DNA of 64,000 nucleotides, from assembly GCF_030704535.1 (NCBI RefSeq), contig NC_081820.1:25228001-25292000 (forward strand). Direction: 5' to 3'. Below the pieces are notes generated by a model. The model worked only from the letters and a program-made list of their open reading frames with translations, did not search any database and was not told the DNA's origin. The stretch's first letter is position 1, and each line of letters begins with the position of its first letter. The translations under genes were made by a program, and so were the position numbers. The stretch is from Vitis vinifera. Taxonomy: Eukaryota > Streptophyta > Magnoliopsida > Vitales > Vitaceae. Shown here piece by piece: positions 33,083 through 46,473 of the stretch.

Positions 33083-36048
33083 TGTGGACCCCGCATTTCG
33101 AGCTCATGCGTTTCCCACTCGATGGCGAGCTCGATTTTTATTTGAAAAATTGATTTTTTTATTTGATTAAAAAAAAACTGACTTGGAGTCGCCACTTATT
33201 TTTGTTTTATTTTTGAAAGGGTAAACAAAATAAGAAAGAAAAACCCTAAGTGTGACTCCTTATTTTGGAAAAGGCGGTCTGTGAAAAACCGGATCGGGTT
33301 CGGGGGTCAGGTTACTTATCGGGAAGGTACGGTAAAGACCGTAGCACCCCTTTAAGTCTCTAAAGTCGGGTCTCTACTAATAAAATGAAGCAATCATGAC
33401 AATTGATGAGGGAATCAATGAATACTCAAAGTGATCATGCACATGTGAGAATCTAAACATGCATACAGAAAATGACCCGAGCGAGTGTGGATGCATACTT
33501 GGGCAGTGATCCATAAAGCGCTATCAAGAAGTGAGGTTAGCGCACAATTAAGGAATAATTTCGAGCATGTCATAGAGCAGAATAAAATCGATCATGTATG
33601 GCAATTAAATCAAACAAACAATCAATCAATCATAAGGAAATCACGTATGTTGGGCCCCCACCAAAGCCCGATTGATCTTGCATGAATTGATCTCACAAAT
33701 TCCATTATTTTGGAATTATGAAAATTCATTATTCTTGCTTATGTAAAACCAAGAGGAGCAGAAGATCATTTGAAAACCAGAGCGGAATTAAAGCTATTTG
33801 AGAGAAAATTAGATTTTTGAAATTTAATTGAAAAATTAGAATCTCGAAGATCACTAGAAAATTGGAGTTTTAAAGTTTATTTGAAAATTGGAATTTTGAA
33901 ATTAAATACAAGAATGAGAATTTTAGAAATTAAATTTGAAAGGAATTGGAATTTCGGAGAACTAAATTTGGGAATCGGGATTTTGAAGAATTATTTAAAG
34001 ACAAAATTTTAATAAATGAATGAGTGAATAAATAAATGAATGGAATAATAATAATGGTGAAATTATAAAGATTAGGTAAATAATTGCGAAAAATAGAATT
34101 TTAGAGATTGGAGATTTGAATTTAGAGATTGAAATTTTGAGAAATTATTTGGAGATGAGATTTTAAATATATGAATAAGTAAATAAATAAATGAATAGGA
34201 TAATAATAATAACGAAAATAATCATTAAACAGTGATATATGGACGGTGGAGTTTTTGAGATTGAGAATTAGATTTGGAAGTCGGATTCTGATGAATTAAA
34301 TTTTAACGATTAGAATAAATAGATAATATGGAATAATAATGCTACTTAACGGAAACAATATTTTAAACGAATAGAAAAGGAGTAGTGGAATTTTAAGATT
34401 GAAAATTAAATTAGGACGTTGAATTTTTGAAGAGTTGGACCTTAAATGAATAAAAAGATAGGAGATAAGAATACTAGTTAACGAAAATAACATTTAGGCG
34501 AATGATAGAATTTCTAAGGTTGAAAGTTAAATTGAGATTTTTGAAAGATTGGACTTTAAATAAATATGGGATGATGATTCTAATTGATGAAAATGAAATT
34601 TAAACGAATTGTAGAATTTCTAGGATTGAAAATTTAAATTAAAACATGGAATTTTTGAAATATTAGACTTTAAATAATTATATAATTCCAATTAATGAAA
34701 ATAAGATTTAGTTGAATTGTAGAGTTTTTAGGATTTAAAAGATTAAATTAAAACATGGAATTTTTGAAGGATTAAACTTTAAATAACTAAATAGATACGG
34801 GATTATAATTCTAATTGATGAAAATAAGATTTAAACGAATTCTATAGTTTTTAGGATTGAAAAATTAAATTAAGACATGGGATTTTTGAAGGATTGCTTG
34901 AAGATGTAAGTTTTGAAAATAGGATTTAGAAATTGGGATTTAGAAGATTTACCAAGAAATTAGGGCTTTAAAAATTAAATTACTTAAGCTGGAAACATGA
35001 AAATTACTTAAAAATTAAAGCAAGCAAATGGGCCAACTTAAAATGGGTGAGAAGGGTAAATAAGGTAACAACCAGGGGCATTTTGGTCCTCCTTCCTTGG
35101 CCTTCAATTGTTGTAGCCTGGGAAAACGACTTTATTACTATAATACCCTGGGGAATGCACAGGCACTTTTTTTGGTAGCACTTCTAACAGAAGAACGTGC
35201 AAGGTTTGTAGTGCTGTGTCTTGCTGCACCTCTTCGAGCACTGTGACGGGCATTGGAAGCTCTTCAGACTCCCCGGACCATAGTTCTTTTGGTCGTAGTG
35301 GTGACTGCCATGGCCATGCGAAGCTAATACAATGGTGTGAAGCATGGAAATGGCAAGAAGAGCCAAGAGAAACAGCGTAAACACCCTCGCCATGGCAATA
35401 TAATGCTTCGGACAAACTCCTTCTCTGATAAGTCGAGAGCATGGGAAATGCACCCTCTTTGCTGACATGAACAATATCTAAGATTTCCGCGTTTCCAGGC
35501 CCCAATACCCATTTCAAGAACAGGGGAAAACAGCGAAACAGAGCACAAATAATAGGAGAAAAATGGACCCGTACCAGCCTCGCTCCATATATCAATCAAT
35601 GAGCTCAGAAGAGAAATTAAGAATCAAGCACAGAGTGGGTGAAAGTAAGCTCAGATTCCAGAAAAAATAAATAAATTACAAGGATCCACAATATGCATGT
35701 TCAGACATCAAAAATGAAAATCCTCATGCATAGAAACTATCATAACATGGCATCAAAAACAAACAAATAAATTAATTAATTAATGAATCCGGTTTTCAGA
35801 ATCCATACCTGAGTTATTCCACTTTCCTGCTCGTTTCCTCGGTATGTCTCCCTTTACCATCTCCCGAAAAGCCCCCAGATATCTCTTTTTCTTTTCCTCT
35901 GTTTGTGTCTTCCTCAGCAAGCCATCCTCGGCTCCACTGCTATCCGCTGCATTCCGTCTAATCTCACCGCCCCCATCAGCCTCAATCCCCAGGTGGTCAG
36001 AAGAAGAAAAATCATAAAATAAAATCACTCTAAAGGGGGGTCTACAAT
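33083..36048 (-). mobile_element. LTR-type element or long solo LTR, Tat/Ogre-like gypsy (fossil)
   Basis: Ends are TGTGGACCCC on the left and GGGGTCTACA on the right, with a 5-bp target duplication ATACC at 33078-33082 and 36049-36053. About 650 bases at the left end match, in inverse orientation, the right end of the element at 36279-41372, including the GGAGTCGCCACTTATTTTTG word, which I know from the 3' part of Tat/Ogre-type gypsy LTRs. No gag or pol is seen and no second LTR, so it is a solo LTR or a non-autonomous derivative. It inserted after the tandem duplication. It carries a degraded GASA-like gene piece. Termini look whole; the interior is fossil. Confidence 0.7.
35104..35393 (-). 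pseudogene. Degraded GASA/snakin-like (gibberellin-regulated protein) copy inside the LTR element
   Basis: Reading from the ATG at 35393 on the minus strand, a signal peptide (MARVFTLFLLALLAISML) is followed by the start of a GASA domain with CPSQCSKRCSKT and CTFFC. Members of this family are small secreted cysteine-rich plant proteins regulated by gibberellin. The stretch shows no intron where the plant genes usually have them, suggesting an RNA-derived copy picked up by the element. It is broken. Confidence 0.7.
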
Positions 36049-36278
36049 ACCTCATTATTTTTCCCTCATGATCTATCCGATTCTTAACAAACTAAAATTC
36101 CATAAATTATATTAATTCAATCCTTCATTGAAAATGGAAATAACAATGTTTAAATCATCAAATTTGAATTAGAAATGTTTAAACTCTTGTCGTATAGTAA
36201 AGTCAAGATAAAAAATCATCAATTCTAATGATTTTTTTTTTAATTAATTAAAGAGAATTTTGGAAATTATTGCCTTAC

Positions 36279-39200
36279 TGTAGACCCCCATTTTGGGGCC
36301 TCACTTTTTAGCGTTTCTGTAGGTCACTTTCTTACCAAATGGAGGCCCCTCAATGAACCGCTTGTCCACTCGTGGATGGCTGCTAGGGAACCAGGCTAGT
36401 AGCTTGGAGGACCAATGAGGATACGACATCTATAAAGAAGATTCTGAAAAGGAAGCGACAAGCCGTTATGCTGGAAGGGGATTCTGCAGCCGTTATGAGA
36501 CGCGTATGAGAGAGAAATGGGAGGCTGGAGAGTAGTGGTGCTTGGAGGTAGTTGTTTCTGGAGATATTGTTAGAGGGGCAAATCTGGTAGAGAAAGAAAA
36601 GACGAGGTTGGCAGAGAGCAGATGGCTTTTTGAGGAGGCTGGGCTGTGATTAGGAGGGGGGAGTTTTCGGGAGCTAGGAGAGGGAGCTAGAGGAGGTGCT
36701 TTTGGGCAGCCATTCTTGAGAGTTATTGAGAGGAGAGTAAGATCTTTTCAAGAGGGCTTTTGGTTGGTTTTTGGAAGAACAATGAGAAGGGGAGGACTCC
36801 AAGAGCTTTTGAGAGAGTTTTCTGAAGCATTGTATCTTTTCAGGGAGTGAGGAAAAAAACAGAGAGCGACTTGAGAGAGAGAGGGAGAGAGCTTGAGGAG
36901 CAAGTTTCGTTGAGGGGGAAGCGGATACTATACCTACGGAGGAGTAGATAAGGTTTTCTTCTGATAGTTTAGAGGATAGAACCTCGAAAGAGCATTTTCC
37001 AGGTATGCTACTCATTTATCTCCATTATTCTTTTGTTATTTGCTCTCCTTTATTCCTAGCTGGGTGTTATTTAGCAATTTGCATGTGGATATCATGTGGT
37101 TGCTCTTGTTGATTTTTATGTTTTCATTGGATTCGCTATGACTACATGTTCATATATTTTTTTCTGGGTTCATTTTGAGAGAAATGATGTGAATCTGGAC
37201 CAGTTTTATCCGCGTGGTATCTCAAGGTCTTCTTCTTATCATTTCTCTTTAAATCCATTTCTTCCCCCACTAGTTGGTAAGCCTGTGGATGAATTATGAG
37301 ACCAGGTCTTGCTTAACCAACTCCCATCTCACCCATCTTTGTTTGGTTCTATCAATTTTCCTCTCTATTTTTTCTCTGTTTTGGTGTCTGTTCGCGACGT
37401 GTTTTGACTGGTGCATCTCCAATCTGAGAACGCAAATCCAAGGAGTGGGAGCTGCGATTACAGGTGCTTAGTTTCTATGGAGTGCCCGAAGAGCATGTTG
37501 AGTAGATTGAGCCTGTTTTGAGTGTTCTATATCAGGATTGGAGGTCATAACTGAGTATCTATGCTTCAGAGTATCACAAAGCCCTTAAAATGTCATCCGC
37601 AGAGGGCTTCTAAGGATACCTCTTGACTGCTTCATCTGTCTGTGCCACTCCTTCATCATCTATGGTATCATTTCCCTTTTGGCTAGCTATCCTTTGATGT
37701 GATGGAGAAGCTCAAACGACACCGAACTCACCACGAAGAGCAACTAGTTATCCTCCTAGACAATGAATGTGATTGCTAATGTTGCTGAAGGTAACGCAGA
37801 ATATATTAATCAAGTTTTCTCAGATAATTGAAAGGCGTTTCGATGATGGGTCATGCTTGAGGACGATTCCGTATATGAGATCTAGCGCAGTCGTGCACTT
37901 TATCCCGTTTTTTGGAAGCATAATGACAAGGACGCAACGCTGGAAGTTTGAGATAGTGTGGAACTTTATGAATAAGCTGCCAGGGTCGAAACGCCATGGA
38001 TGACAGGCTCGACTTGATACCATAAGTATTGGGTGTATAAGATTCATGGTCTTACAGTCCCCGTTAATGAATCACATTGAGTGCAAGTCCAATATGACCC
38101 ATGGACTTCGCTAGCCAGTTTATTCCCCCAGGATCTCCCATTTCTCTTGCATGCTGTAACACGTCGTTCCAAGGATTGTAGAACGGGCGTTAGGATCTGT
38201 TTAATATATGCCAAAATCGTTGTATGAGAGTTAATTGGCATTGGGATATTATTGCTGCAGTGAGCCATCATTGAAAATATACGTATACAGTGTTTGCTAT
38301 CCGGCTAGGTTTCGTGCACAGTGGCAGCATTGAGGCAATTTGGAATCCTTGCTCTGGTATACAACCAACCTCTAGCATCGTGAGCCAGTACCCCATTTCC
38401 ATATCCAGATGCCCACCTGAAATGCCGAATCTAACACTTTCATTTCTTCGTCATATCCACTGCATCATTTCTTCACAACCATTTTCTAAACCCATTGATC
38501 ATACCCCCCACATGCCTTTTCTCTCACTATCACCTTCCCATCCTCCATACCCACTGCCCGTAACTTGCTTCACCACCACATTTGCCCTTCTCATTCTTTC
38601 TAAACCCTGTCATCCTCCCTTCGCCGTCCGTCTCTACGCATCTCTCAACTTTCATATCCAGTGGTCCTAATCTAACCAGGCCGTCAAAGTCGCCGGTCAG
38701 ATTCCCTTGGTTGCACCCTCCAATGAAACCGATCCAAGACCAACAAGGAAATCCCATATGACCCAAAGTCACGCCGGCTTCTGGACGAGCGTAGTCATAT
38801 TCTGTATTGGCGTTCCTTTGGCCAAGAGATGGTACACCTTGCACTTATCTGCTGAGCCATCAATGGCACTTATAATAAATAATCAAGATAAGCATGTGGA
38901 TGAGGAAGAGGTTGCCATGCCATGGCCCACAGGACAAGAAAGCTGCTGGAACGCCTGTTATGTTTGACTCATACATTTATGAGGATTTCTACCTCTGCGT
39001 CTTGTCTCTGTTACATGTTAGGGTTTCTGTGGAAATCATAATGCAAAGATACAATGAATCAGATGTTGGGAGCATGGAAAGAGACTCTTGATGCTTCCAA
39101 TGATATCCCGTCAACCCTGAAATCGCTATCATCTCCCAAAGAGGATGTAAGCAATGAGCACTACCTATCCGAGTCTAGAAACTCATGCACGGGATGGCTA

Positions 39201-41372
39201 CTACCATCTCCAAATGCTGCAGCGACCCACTTCCCTCAGTCTTGGGCTCATCTACAACTTACCTTACCCATCCCAAACACCCTGCTCCCATCACCCATGC
39301 CACCCTTGAGTAAGAGCACTAACCCGTGTCTCTCTCTCTCTCTCGCCACTCGTTCTCTATTTAACGTCAATCCTCCCGTGCATGGTCATCTGTCGCTCCT
39401 CTCACACTCTTCTTCATCCTATCCCGCCGTCATGCTCATCACCTTCATCCATCTATATCTCTCATACCCACCCAATTAAGTAACCATACCCATTTCTTAT
39501 TCCATATACTCATCGAGCCCATAGTTATACCATCATCCCTTGCTCATTTCCACATGTATCCACCACAGGTAACCCAACTAACCTTCATACCCACGCCCTC
39601 CACCCCAGACCTGGTCATTTGTCCCATTCCCAACAGCGGGTTTATGAGGATTTCGTTTGGTTTCTCTGGCAAAATCAATCTGGACAGAGCTCAAATGCAG
39701 TTCCTGCTGGATCACATGCTGCATCTGGTGGCTCCTGGCAGTTCTGGTTTGTCTCGTGCTTATGCTTCATCATCAAGACAGCTTAGCCTAGGCTTCTACT
39801 CTACTGGGACTGGGGCCACTGGATCGAGTGCTACTCAGCTCTTGGATCTAATTCTTGAGGATATGGATCCCAGTTCTGCCCAATTCCTTAGTGGCCCTTC
39901 TGCACGCATTGGAGTGATGGATGGTGTTTCTCCTCATGGCTCTAAACTTAACTCTGTTTCATTTTCGTCAATGGCTCCTACCCTTGAAGTTCATCCAATG
40001 GAGGCCTCTAATGTTGGAAAAGGATTGGGAGTTGCTGCACTATCATTGCCTGCTGCTTTTACCACAGAACATCCGTGGAGTGCATCTCTAAACCCTTGTT
40101 GAATATTGGAGATGCATTGGATAAGTACCAAATTGCTGCACAGGAGTTGGAAGCTTTGCTAACCAAGGACTCAGGGGATGCTGAAATTTAGGGGTTTATC
40201 ACTCAGATTCCCGAAATAATACTCAAATGTATGTGCCGAGACGAGGCTCCATTGATTGTAGCTCAAAAGGTGTTTTAAGAGTTTATATAAGAATGCATCA
40301 AACAGTCTACAGTGGAGTCATCACGTGATTAGAAGGCCTATGGTTTGGTGACAGTGGTAGTGACATGGACAAAGGAGAGAAGATGATAGATCAGATTCAA
40401 GAGATGGAGCCCACATCTCTGCCAGCATCATTCCTCCCTAAGCTCACCACTGCATGCTTCCAGTTGCATGGCCACCTTTGGCATGCAATTTTTTTCCTTT
40501 TCTTATGCCATGAGCTATCAACCTAGTTCATCATCCCTTGATTTTGAAAGCAGTTTCCCTATACCTCGTTTTGGTAAATACTTTCTCGATTTCAGGTTTT
40601 CAAATAATTCCAATTTCTCCATATTTCATCCTTAGAATTTTTAGGATCACCCAAGAGTCCCATTTTTAGTAAAACTTTGTTGTCATCTTTCCTTCTGGCA
40701 AACAATTTCTACATCCCCCTTGTTTTAAAATAAGCAAGATTTTAATTTTGTAATTCCAATTAATGGAATTTATGAAATTAATTCATGCTAAAATAAATCG
40801 AGCATTGGTGGGGGCCCACATAAATAATTTTATAATTGATTGACTGATTGATTGATTTGATTATCATACATGATTGATTTATCCTGCTCCCTGACATGCA
40901 TGCTATCATTCCTTAATTGTGCACTAACTCTCTCTCTTGATAGCGCATGGTGGCTCGTTACCCAAGTATGTACCCACTTTCACTTTGATCAGTGTCTATG
41001 CATGTTCTGATACCCACGTGTGCATGATTTATTCCGGGTATTCGTTGATTTACTCATCCATTATCATTATTGTTTCATCTCATTAGTAGAGACCCGACTT
41101 TAGGGGCTTAGAGGGGTGCTACGGTCTTTACCGTACCTTTCCGAATAATAACTTGACCCCCAAACCCAATCCGGTTTTTCACAGACCATCTTTTCCAAAA
41201 TAAGGAGTCGGACTTAGAGTTTTTCTTTCTTATTTTGTTTACCCTTTAAAATAAAACAAAAATAAGTGGTGACTCCAAGTCATTTTTCTAAAACAATAAA
41301 AATCATTTTTCAAATAATAAATCGAGTTTGCCATCGAGTGGGAAACACATGAGTCGAAATGCGGGATCCACA
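36279..41372 (+). mobile_element. LTR-type element or very long solo LTR, same family (fossil)
   Basis: Starts TGTAGACCCC and ends GGGATCCACA, with a 5-bp target duplication CTTAC at 36274-36278 and 41373-41377. The last 650 bases or so match the 33083-33770 end of the other element in reverse orientation. Its first 1.19 kb is also present at 30320-31517 because of the tandem duplication. A leader-like region with a splice-donor-like site lies near 36990-37005. No gag or pol is recognised. The interior holds a piece similar to a NOT1 gene (about 40098-40278) and unplaced GC-richer sequence (37472-40100). It is a fossil with intact termini. Confidence 0.7.
40098..40278 (+). pseudogene. NOT1-like (CCR4-NOT scaffold) gene fragment inside the LTR element
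   Basis: Conceptual text includes LLNIGDALDKYQIAAQELEA and ITQIPEIILKC, and ends in VAQKVF. This resembles the middle of plant NOT1, the scaffold of the CCR4-NOT deadenylase complex (CNOT1 in animals). Only about 60 codons are recognisable and the stretch is broken. The open stretch just before it (39554-40102) is in another frame and I do not recognise it. Confidence 0.55.
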
Positions 41373-41377
41373 CTTAC

Positions 41378-41589
41378 ATTCTCATTGATAATGTGGAATA
41401 TTTATATATAAATACATTTCAATTTTACTATAATTCAAATTCTATCTTCTACTCTAATTCAAACTAATAGTACACTTCTACTCTAATTCAAACTTTATAT
41501 TTTACTCTAATTCAAACTAATAATTAATAGATAAATATTAATAGTTAAATTAAGGATAAACTAATATTTAAATTATTTAGTTTCTCTAT
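41378..41589. other. AT-rich spacer with short tandem words
   Basis: Four copies of a CTACTCTAATTCAAACT-like word lie between about 41424 and 41522 with a period near 30. The spacer separates the LTR-type element from the copia fossil. Confidence 0.6.
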
Positions 41590-43031
41590 TATGCCTCCAC
41601 AAGATGGGGCTCTAGGAGGAGCGTTGAATCTTGGCTTGAAGAGTGAGAAATCATGCATGTGGAAGAGGCTTGGTGAGCGCATCAACTAATTGATCTTTGG
41701 AGTAAACATGAGCCACACAGAGAGCATCACTTTGAACTTGTTCATGAATAAAGTGATAATCCAATTCAATATGTTTCATGCAGGAATGAAAGATCATATT
41801 GGAGTTGAGATGAATAGTATCAACATTATTGCAATAGATCATAGACACTTGTAGAACATAAGCACTAAGTTCAATAAGAAGTGAACATACCCAATGTAAT
41901 TCTGTAGATGTATATGCAACAAAACGATATTCCACTTTAATAGAAGAGTGTGCAACAATTCTTTACTTCTTAGAACTCCATGAGATAGGATTATGACCAA
42001 TGTAAACGATGTAAGCACTTATAGAAGTAAAATTATCTTTAGCATGAAAAGAAAAGGAGAGTTGCGATAAAGAACCAAACCATGATCATATGTGCCACAA
42101 AGGTACCAAAAAAGGTGTCTGACAATAGTTTAATAAGCACTAGTAGGGTGATGCATAAATTGTGAGGGTTTACTCATTGTAAAAGCGATTTAAGGTCGAG
42201 TGAGAAATATACTGAATATTGCCAATAATAGTATGATACTCTGTTGGATTAGAGAGGGCGGTACCGGTATAGAGTTCAAGAGTTGGAGATGTAGTAAGTG
42301 GTGTGGCGCTTGGTTTAGCATTTGACATGTGAGTGTGAGCTAAGAGATCGCCAATATATTGATGTTGAGAAAGAAATAATCCATGACGATGGTGTGTGAC
42401 TTTAATGCTAAGAAAATAAGAAAGAGACTCGAGATCCTTAAGGGAGAATTGTTGGGCAAGATTAGGATGAACTTTTACACAACACCATCACTGTCACTTG
42501 TTATGATAACATTATCAACATAAACAAGGAGATAAACCATGACACCACTAGTGTTGAGGACAAATAGTCAAGTGTAAGTATGAGAGTTAGTGAAGCTAGA
42601 GGTGAGAAGAAACTAGTGGAGCTCATGATACTAAGCATGTAGTGCTTGCTTGAGACCATAGATAGCTTTTTAAAGTTTGCACACATAATTAGGATGATCA
42701 CAATCAATGAATCCCAATGGTTAAGCCATGAAAACATCTTCAAACAAGTGGCCTTGAAGAAAAGCATTATTAACATCAAGTTAGTATAGAAACCAAGCAT
42801 GGCTGATTGTAATACTAAGAACAAGATGTATAATGGTGGGTTTGACAACAGGACTGAAAACATCATGACAATCAATGCCCGGTCATTGCTGAAATCTTTT
42901 AGTGACAAGATGAGCTTTGTACTTGTCAACAGAACCATCAGGTAAATGCTTAATGTGAAAAATCCACTTACACCTAAGAAGATTGTGCTTTGGATTTGGG
43001 GAAACAAGTTCTCGTGTACCATTTTGAACAA
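41590..43031 (-). mobile_element. Ty1/copia retrotransposon fossil (pol 3' part)
   Basis: On the minus strand the RNase H end is readable (YCNNVDTIHLNSN, HSCMKHIELDYHFIHEQV, SKDQLVDALTKPL, 41651-41935). Further upstream is degraded reverse-transcriptase text (about 42340-43025). Integrase, gag and both LTRs are not seen. It is clearly broken in many places. Its upstream end is cut exactly where duplication copy B begins (43032). Confidence 0.85.
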
Positions 43032-46000
43032 GGAAAGTAATAATACACTTGGAGACTTAGTTATCTTCTTACAAGGGCTACAAATGAACTAATTATCATT
43101 CTTAGTCTATTTCATGCTTCATTTCAGATCTGAATTTTTCTTACTTGCTCTATTGTTGTCCAAATTTCTTAATCATTTTTCATTCTCTAATCATTCTGCC
43201 CAACAATTTGAATAGAACCTCCAAATAATCATCCAAATTTTCAACTCTTGACAAGCAACCACACTTGGACACTCATAGTTCCATTCTCCTTACAGTATAG
43301 GATTCTAAACTTCAGGAATTTTAATTTCTTGTTCAGTCTTGTTGTCTACTTTGCATGTTATTGGTAAGATAATGGTAGCTCCACACAAGAGGAATGACAT
43401 GAGTAAGGTACATGTTGCTACAAGGATGAGATGGAGACCAAAAAATTCTGTCATGATTTGAATTGTTGCCCAAAGCAGGTTCTCTCATTGCCAAGGTATA
43501 ACTCTCAAATTAAGCTCATTTGTAATGTATGGGAAAATTATATGCTAATAATGTTCGAAAGCTTATGGCTAGTGAGGTTTGTGTATATATGAATGTGCTT
43601 TTGAGTTTTGAACCTTAATTTACAATCTAGAGATTAAATATGGAATCTTGTGTTTTCTACAAATGTTGGAGATGTTACAATATTAGAATTGTTGATTTTC
43701 TATGATGCCTTGATGTCTTTTGATAAACTTAGAATGAATTGTGGTCTTGGAAAGGGAGGATTTCATCAATAAGAATGTAAGAAAACACCATTAACACATG
43801 TCAATATGAAAATGACTAAACTGGGGCATGAATACAAAAAATGTTAACCTTGTACCTATAGTAAAATAATGGAAGTTCAAACTCTGGAAATCATGTGTTT
43901 TTCCTTTTTAAACTGATCCATGCATGGAAACATGAAAAAGATTGCTGAGGTTGTGGCCATTAACAATATATACCTAGAGGGATAAAGCAACATCATAAAG
44001 AGAAAATTTGGAAAAGGTACACCCTTGGGCTAACCTAGATCTACAAGCTAGGACAAGAATTGGTCATAGCCATGTACCTACAAAACCTACTTATAATTTC
44101 TAGGGAACTTCAGAGTGCATACACGTGTGTGTGTATACATGTTTGGATGTATATATATGTTTACAAGATAAAAACATAACCTTGTACTAGATGTAGGCAA
44201 AGGTATTCACTAGATACAAAAATTTCCTTGTGTCACTTGTTGAGACCAGAGAAATACCTATTTGGATGTGGTGATTAGATTTCAACATAGCCTTCTTGAT
44301 GGTTTGGTTCTTGAATTATGAGGCGGTGGTGTCTGTTGTACCCTTAAATTTTACTCCGTATGAAGTAATTAATTTATGGAGGCAAAAATTCCTTGTATCA
44401 TGAAAGAAATAGCAGTTTCTTGTTGATACTATTTTGTTTGGATGTTGGGTTCCTATATTGTTCAAAATGTGATTTTGATTGCCTGATTGTTGCAACTCAC
44501 ATTTCATTCGTTGTTTGTATTCTGCCTGTAGGGTAATATGATACTATCAGATATTGGAGTTGCTGAGAAGTGAATATATCATTCTACACTCAATGGTAAT
44601 TATAACCTGCCTAGTGTAACGTAATTGATAATATCATGGCCTTGCCCCCTAGTCCCAATTGGTTTCTTTAGTTTTTGTCCATGAATGACACTTTATTCAA
44701 ATAAGCATTGGTGTGGTGTTACTCATGTAATTTTTTTTCTTATTCATAGAAAAAATAACTATTTAAATATGTTGTTCTATGTCCTCATGGATCTCTGTTA
44801 ACAAAACATCAAATCTCAGAGCTTCTTAGCCTTTTTTTTTTAGTGTCAAGTCATTTTCTCAATATATTGATCTAAAAAATCTCTGTTGTGTTCCTACAAG
44901 TTTGTTTTGTAGATGCTAATTGGGATTCACCATCTGTATATATCCATTATATGATTCTATTATTTTTTTACTGGAAAAAAGGTTTATAATAGATATCATG
45001 TTTAGGAGAAGGATTTTTGTTGACCTATGAGTTTTGTATTTCTCCAAATTTTGGAATATTACCGCGAAGCTTTTGTGTCAATCTTGAAGGGGTTAGCCCT
45101 TTTTTTTTCTGTTTACCCAATCTAAACTTGCTATTGGTGTTGAAAGAGATCCAGAAAAAATTGTCATTCAGTTATGAGGTGGTTGGGATAAGGTCAAGCT
45201 ACTATTGCAACATGAAATTGCATGTAATATCAAAAGAAAGATTATGCTTACTCAAATTCTTAGAAGAAAAATGTTTCTGATCCACACCATTTTTATAGTG
45301 TTTTGAAGGATTTAATGGGGAGCCTCACAAACGAGCGTCACAAAAAATGAATAATGATAACTTATAGCTGTGGCCAACTCCAAAATGCAACTATATGCCA
45401 TTTAGCGGGGGCCAAAAACAAGATGCAGTTGTAAGAACCATTTGCTGCACTTTACTATGGTTGCTACTATTACTTTAACTTGTGTTTATGGTCACTTTCA
45501 CAACTGCAGCTATAAGAAATTGTTGCACCACCTATGGCTACACCATGTAGCGGTCAACTTGGTGTGCAACCATAATTTGCAGGCACATTATTTCTGACCT
45601 CTAGTGAGGGTCACTAGCCGCTGCTATAAGGCATTATTCCTGTAGTGCTCCCTCTTACTATTTGGGCTTGGTTAATATCATACTAGTTTGAAAATTTTGG
45701 GTATATGGTTTCTAGAGATGCATTTGAAGTTCATTTGTTAGAGAATATTTGAATTTTGGGAGTTGGTAGTGGAGTATTAATTTTCCAAGGTTGAGATTTG
45801 TTGGTTTTTGGTGTAATTAGTATTCGTTAGTTTAGGGATTCCTTGTCCCACATGGATTATGAATTGGTTTGGTCAATGCTTGGAGGCTTATATATAAGCC
45901 CATGTCCTTTTAGCTATCTTAGTGGCTTTAGCCAATATTAGTATAAAGAAAGCTCTTTGCCAAGTAAGAGCCTCCTAGTTCGATATTCTTCCAATTTTGT

Positions 46001-46473
46001 AATTTTCTAATTTAAAAGTTAATGAATTGATTGCTATTTCCCAAGGACATAGATAAGACACTCTTATGGTACATCATAAATATTATGTCCTTTCTTTTAT
46101 CTTTATTAATCTTATTGCTTTTCTTTCTATTTAGAGTTAGTTTACTTTGTTTTCTATTATATATATTTGGTGTTATTTAAGTCATGTGAGGCTATGCAAT
46201 ACAACAATAATCATTTGAGTACTATGGAACTAGGCCTTAAAACATTAATTGATATTCCCGTTTGGTGCTATTTGAATCATTTAGAACATAGGTAATAATT
46301 ATTACATGTTTATATGCTTGTTGCTAGGGTACCTTGCTAGGGTACCATGCCAATGCCTCAAGACAATATTACATTATATGGACCTTGCAAGAGGAGTTAT
46401 AACCCATACATTTAATCCAAATTACAAACATATGATATCATAGGAGATAGCATGCAAGTGGAAAAATGCTATG
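43032..46473. other. Non-coding left part of duplication copy B
   Basis: Counterpart of 12430-15875, with the same possible CACTA-like end (CCTGTAGTG at 45639-45647). No gene is supported. Confidence 0.6.

Larger units (their letters stand above)
31518..37471 (+). repeat. Tandem duplication unit 2, interrupted by an element
   Basis: Same content and order as 28602-31517, immediately adjacent, with a 2.97-kb LTR-type element inserted at 33083-36048 and one extra stretch of about 75-90 bases near 32590-32675. Outside the insertion the match to unit 1 is very close. Confidence 0.95.

Noticed and set aside
38530-38844. Minus-strand 104-codon frame
   Set aside because: No motif and opposite to the captured sequence; treated as chance.
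37773-39479. Several open frames of 65-140 codons inside the 36279-41372 element
   Set aside because: No recognisable domain, inconsistent frames and location inside a fossil element; not supported as genes.
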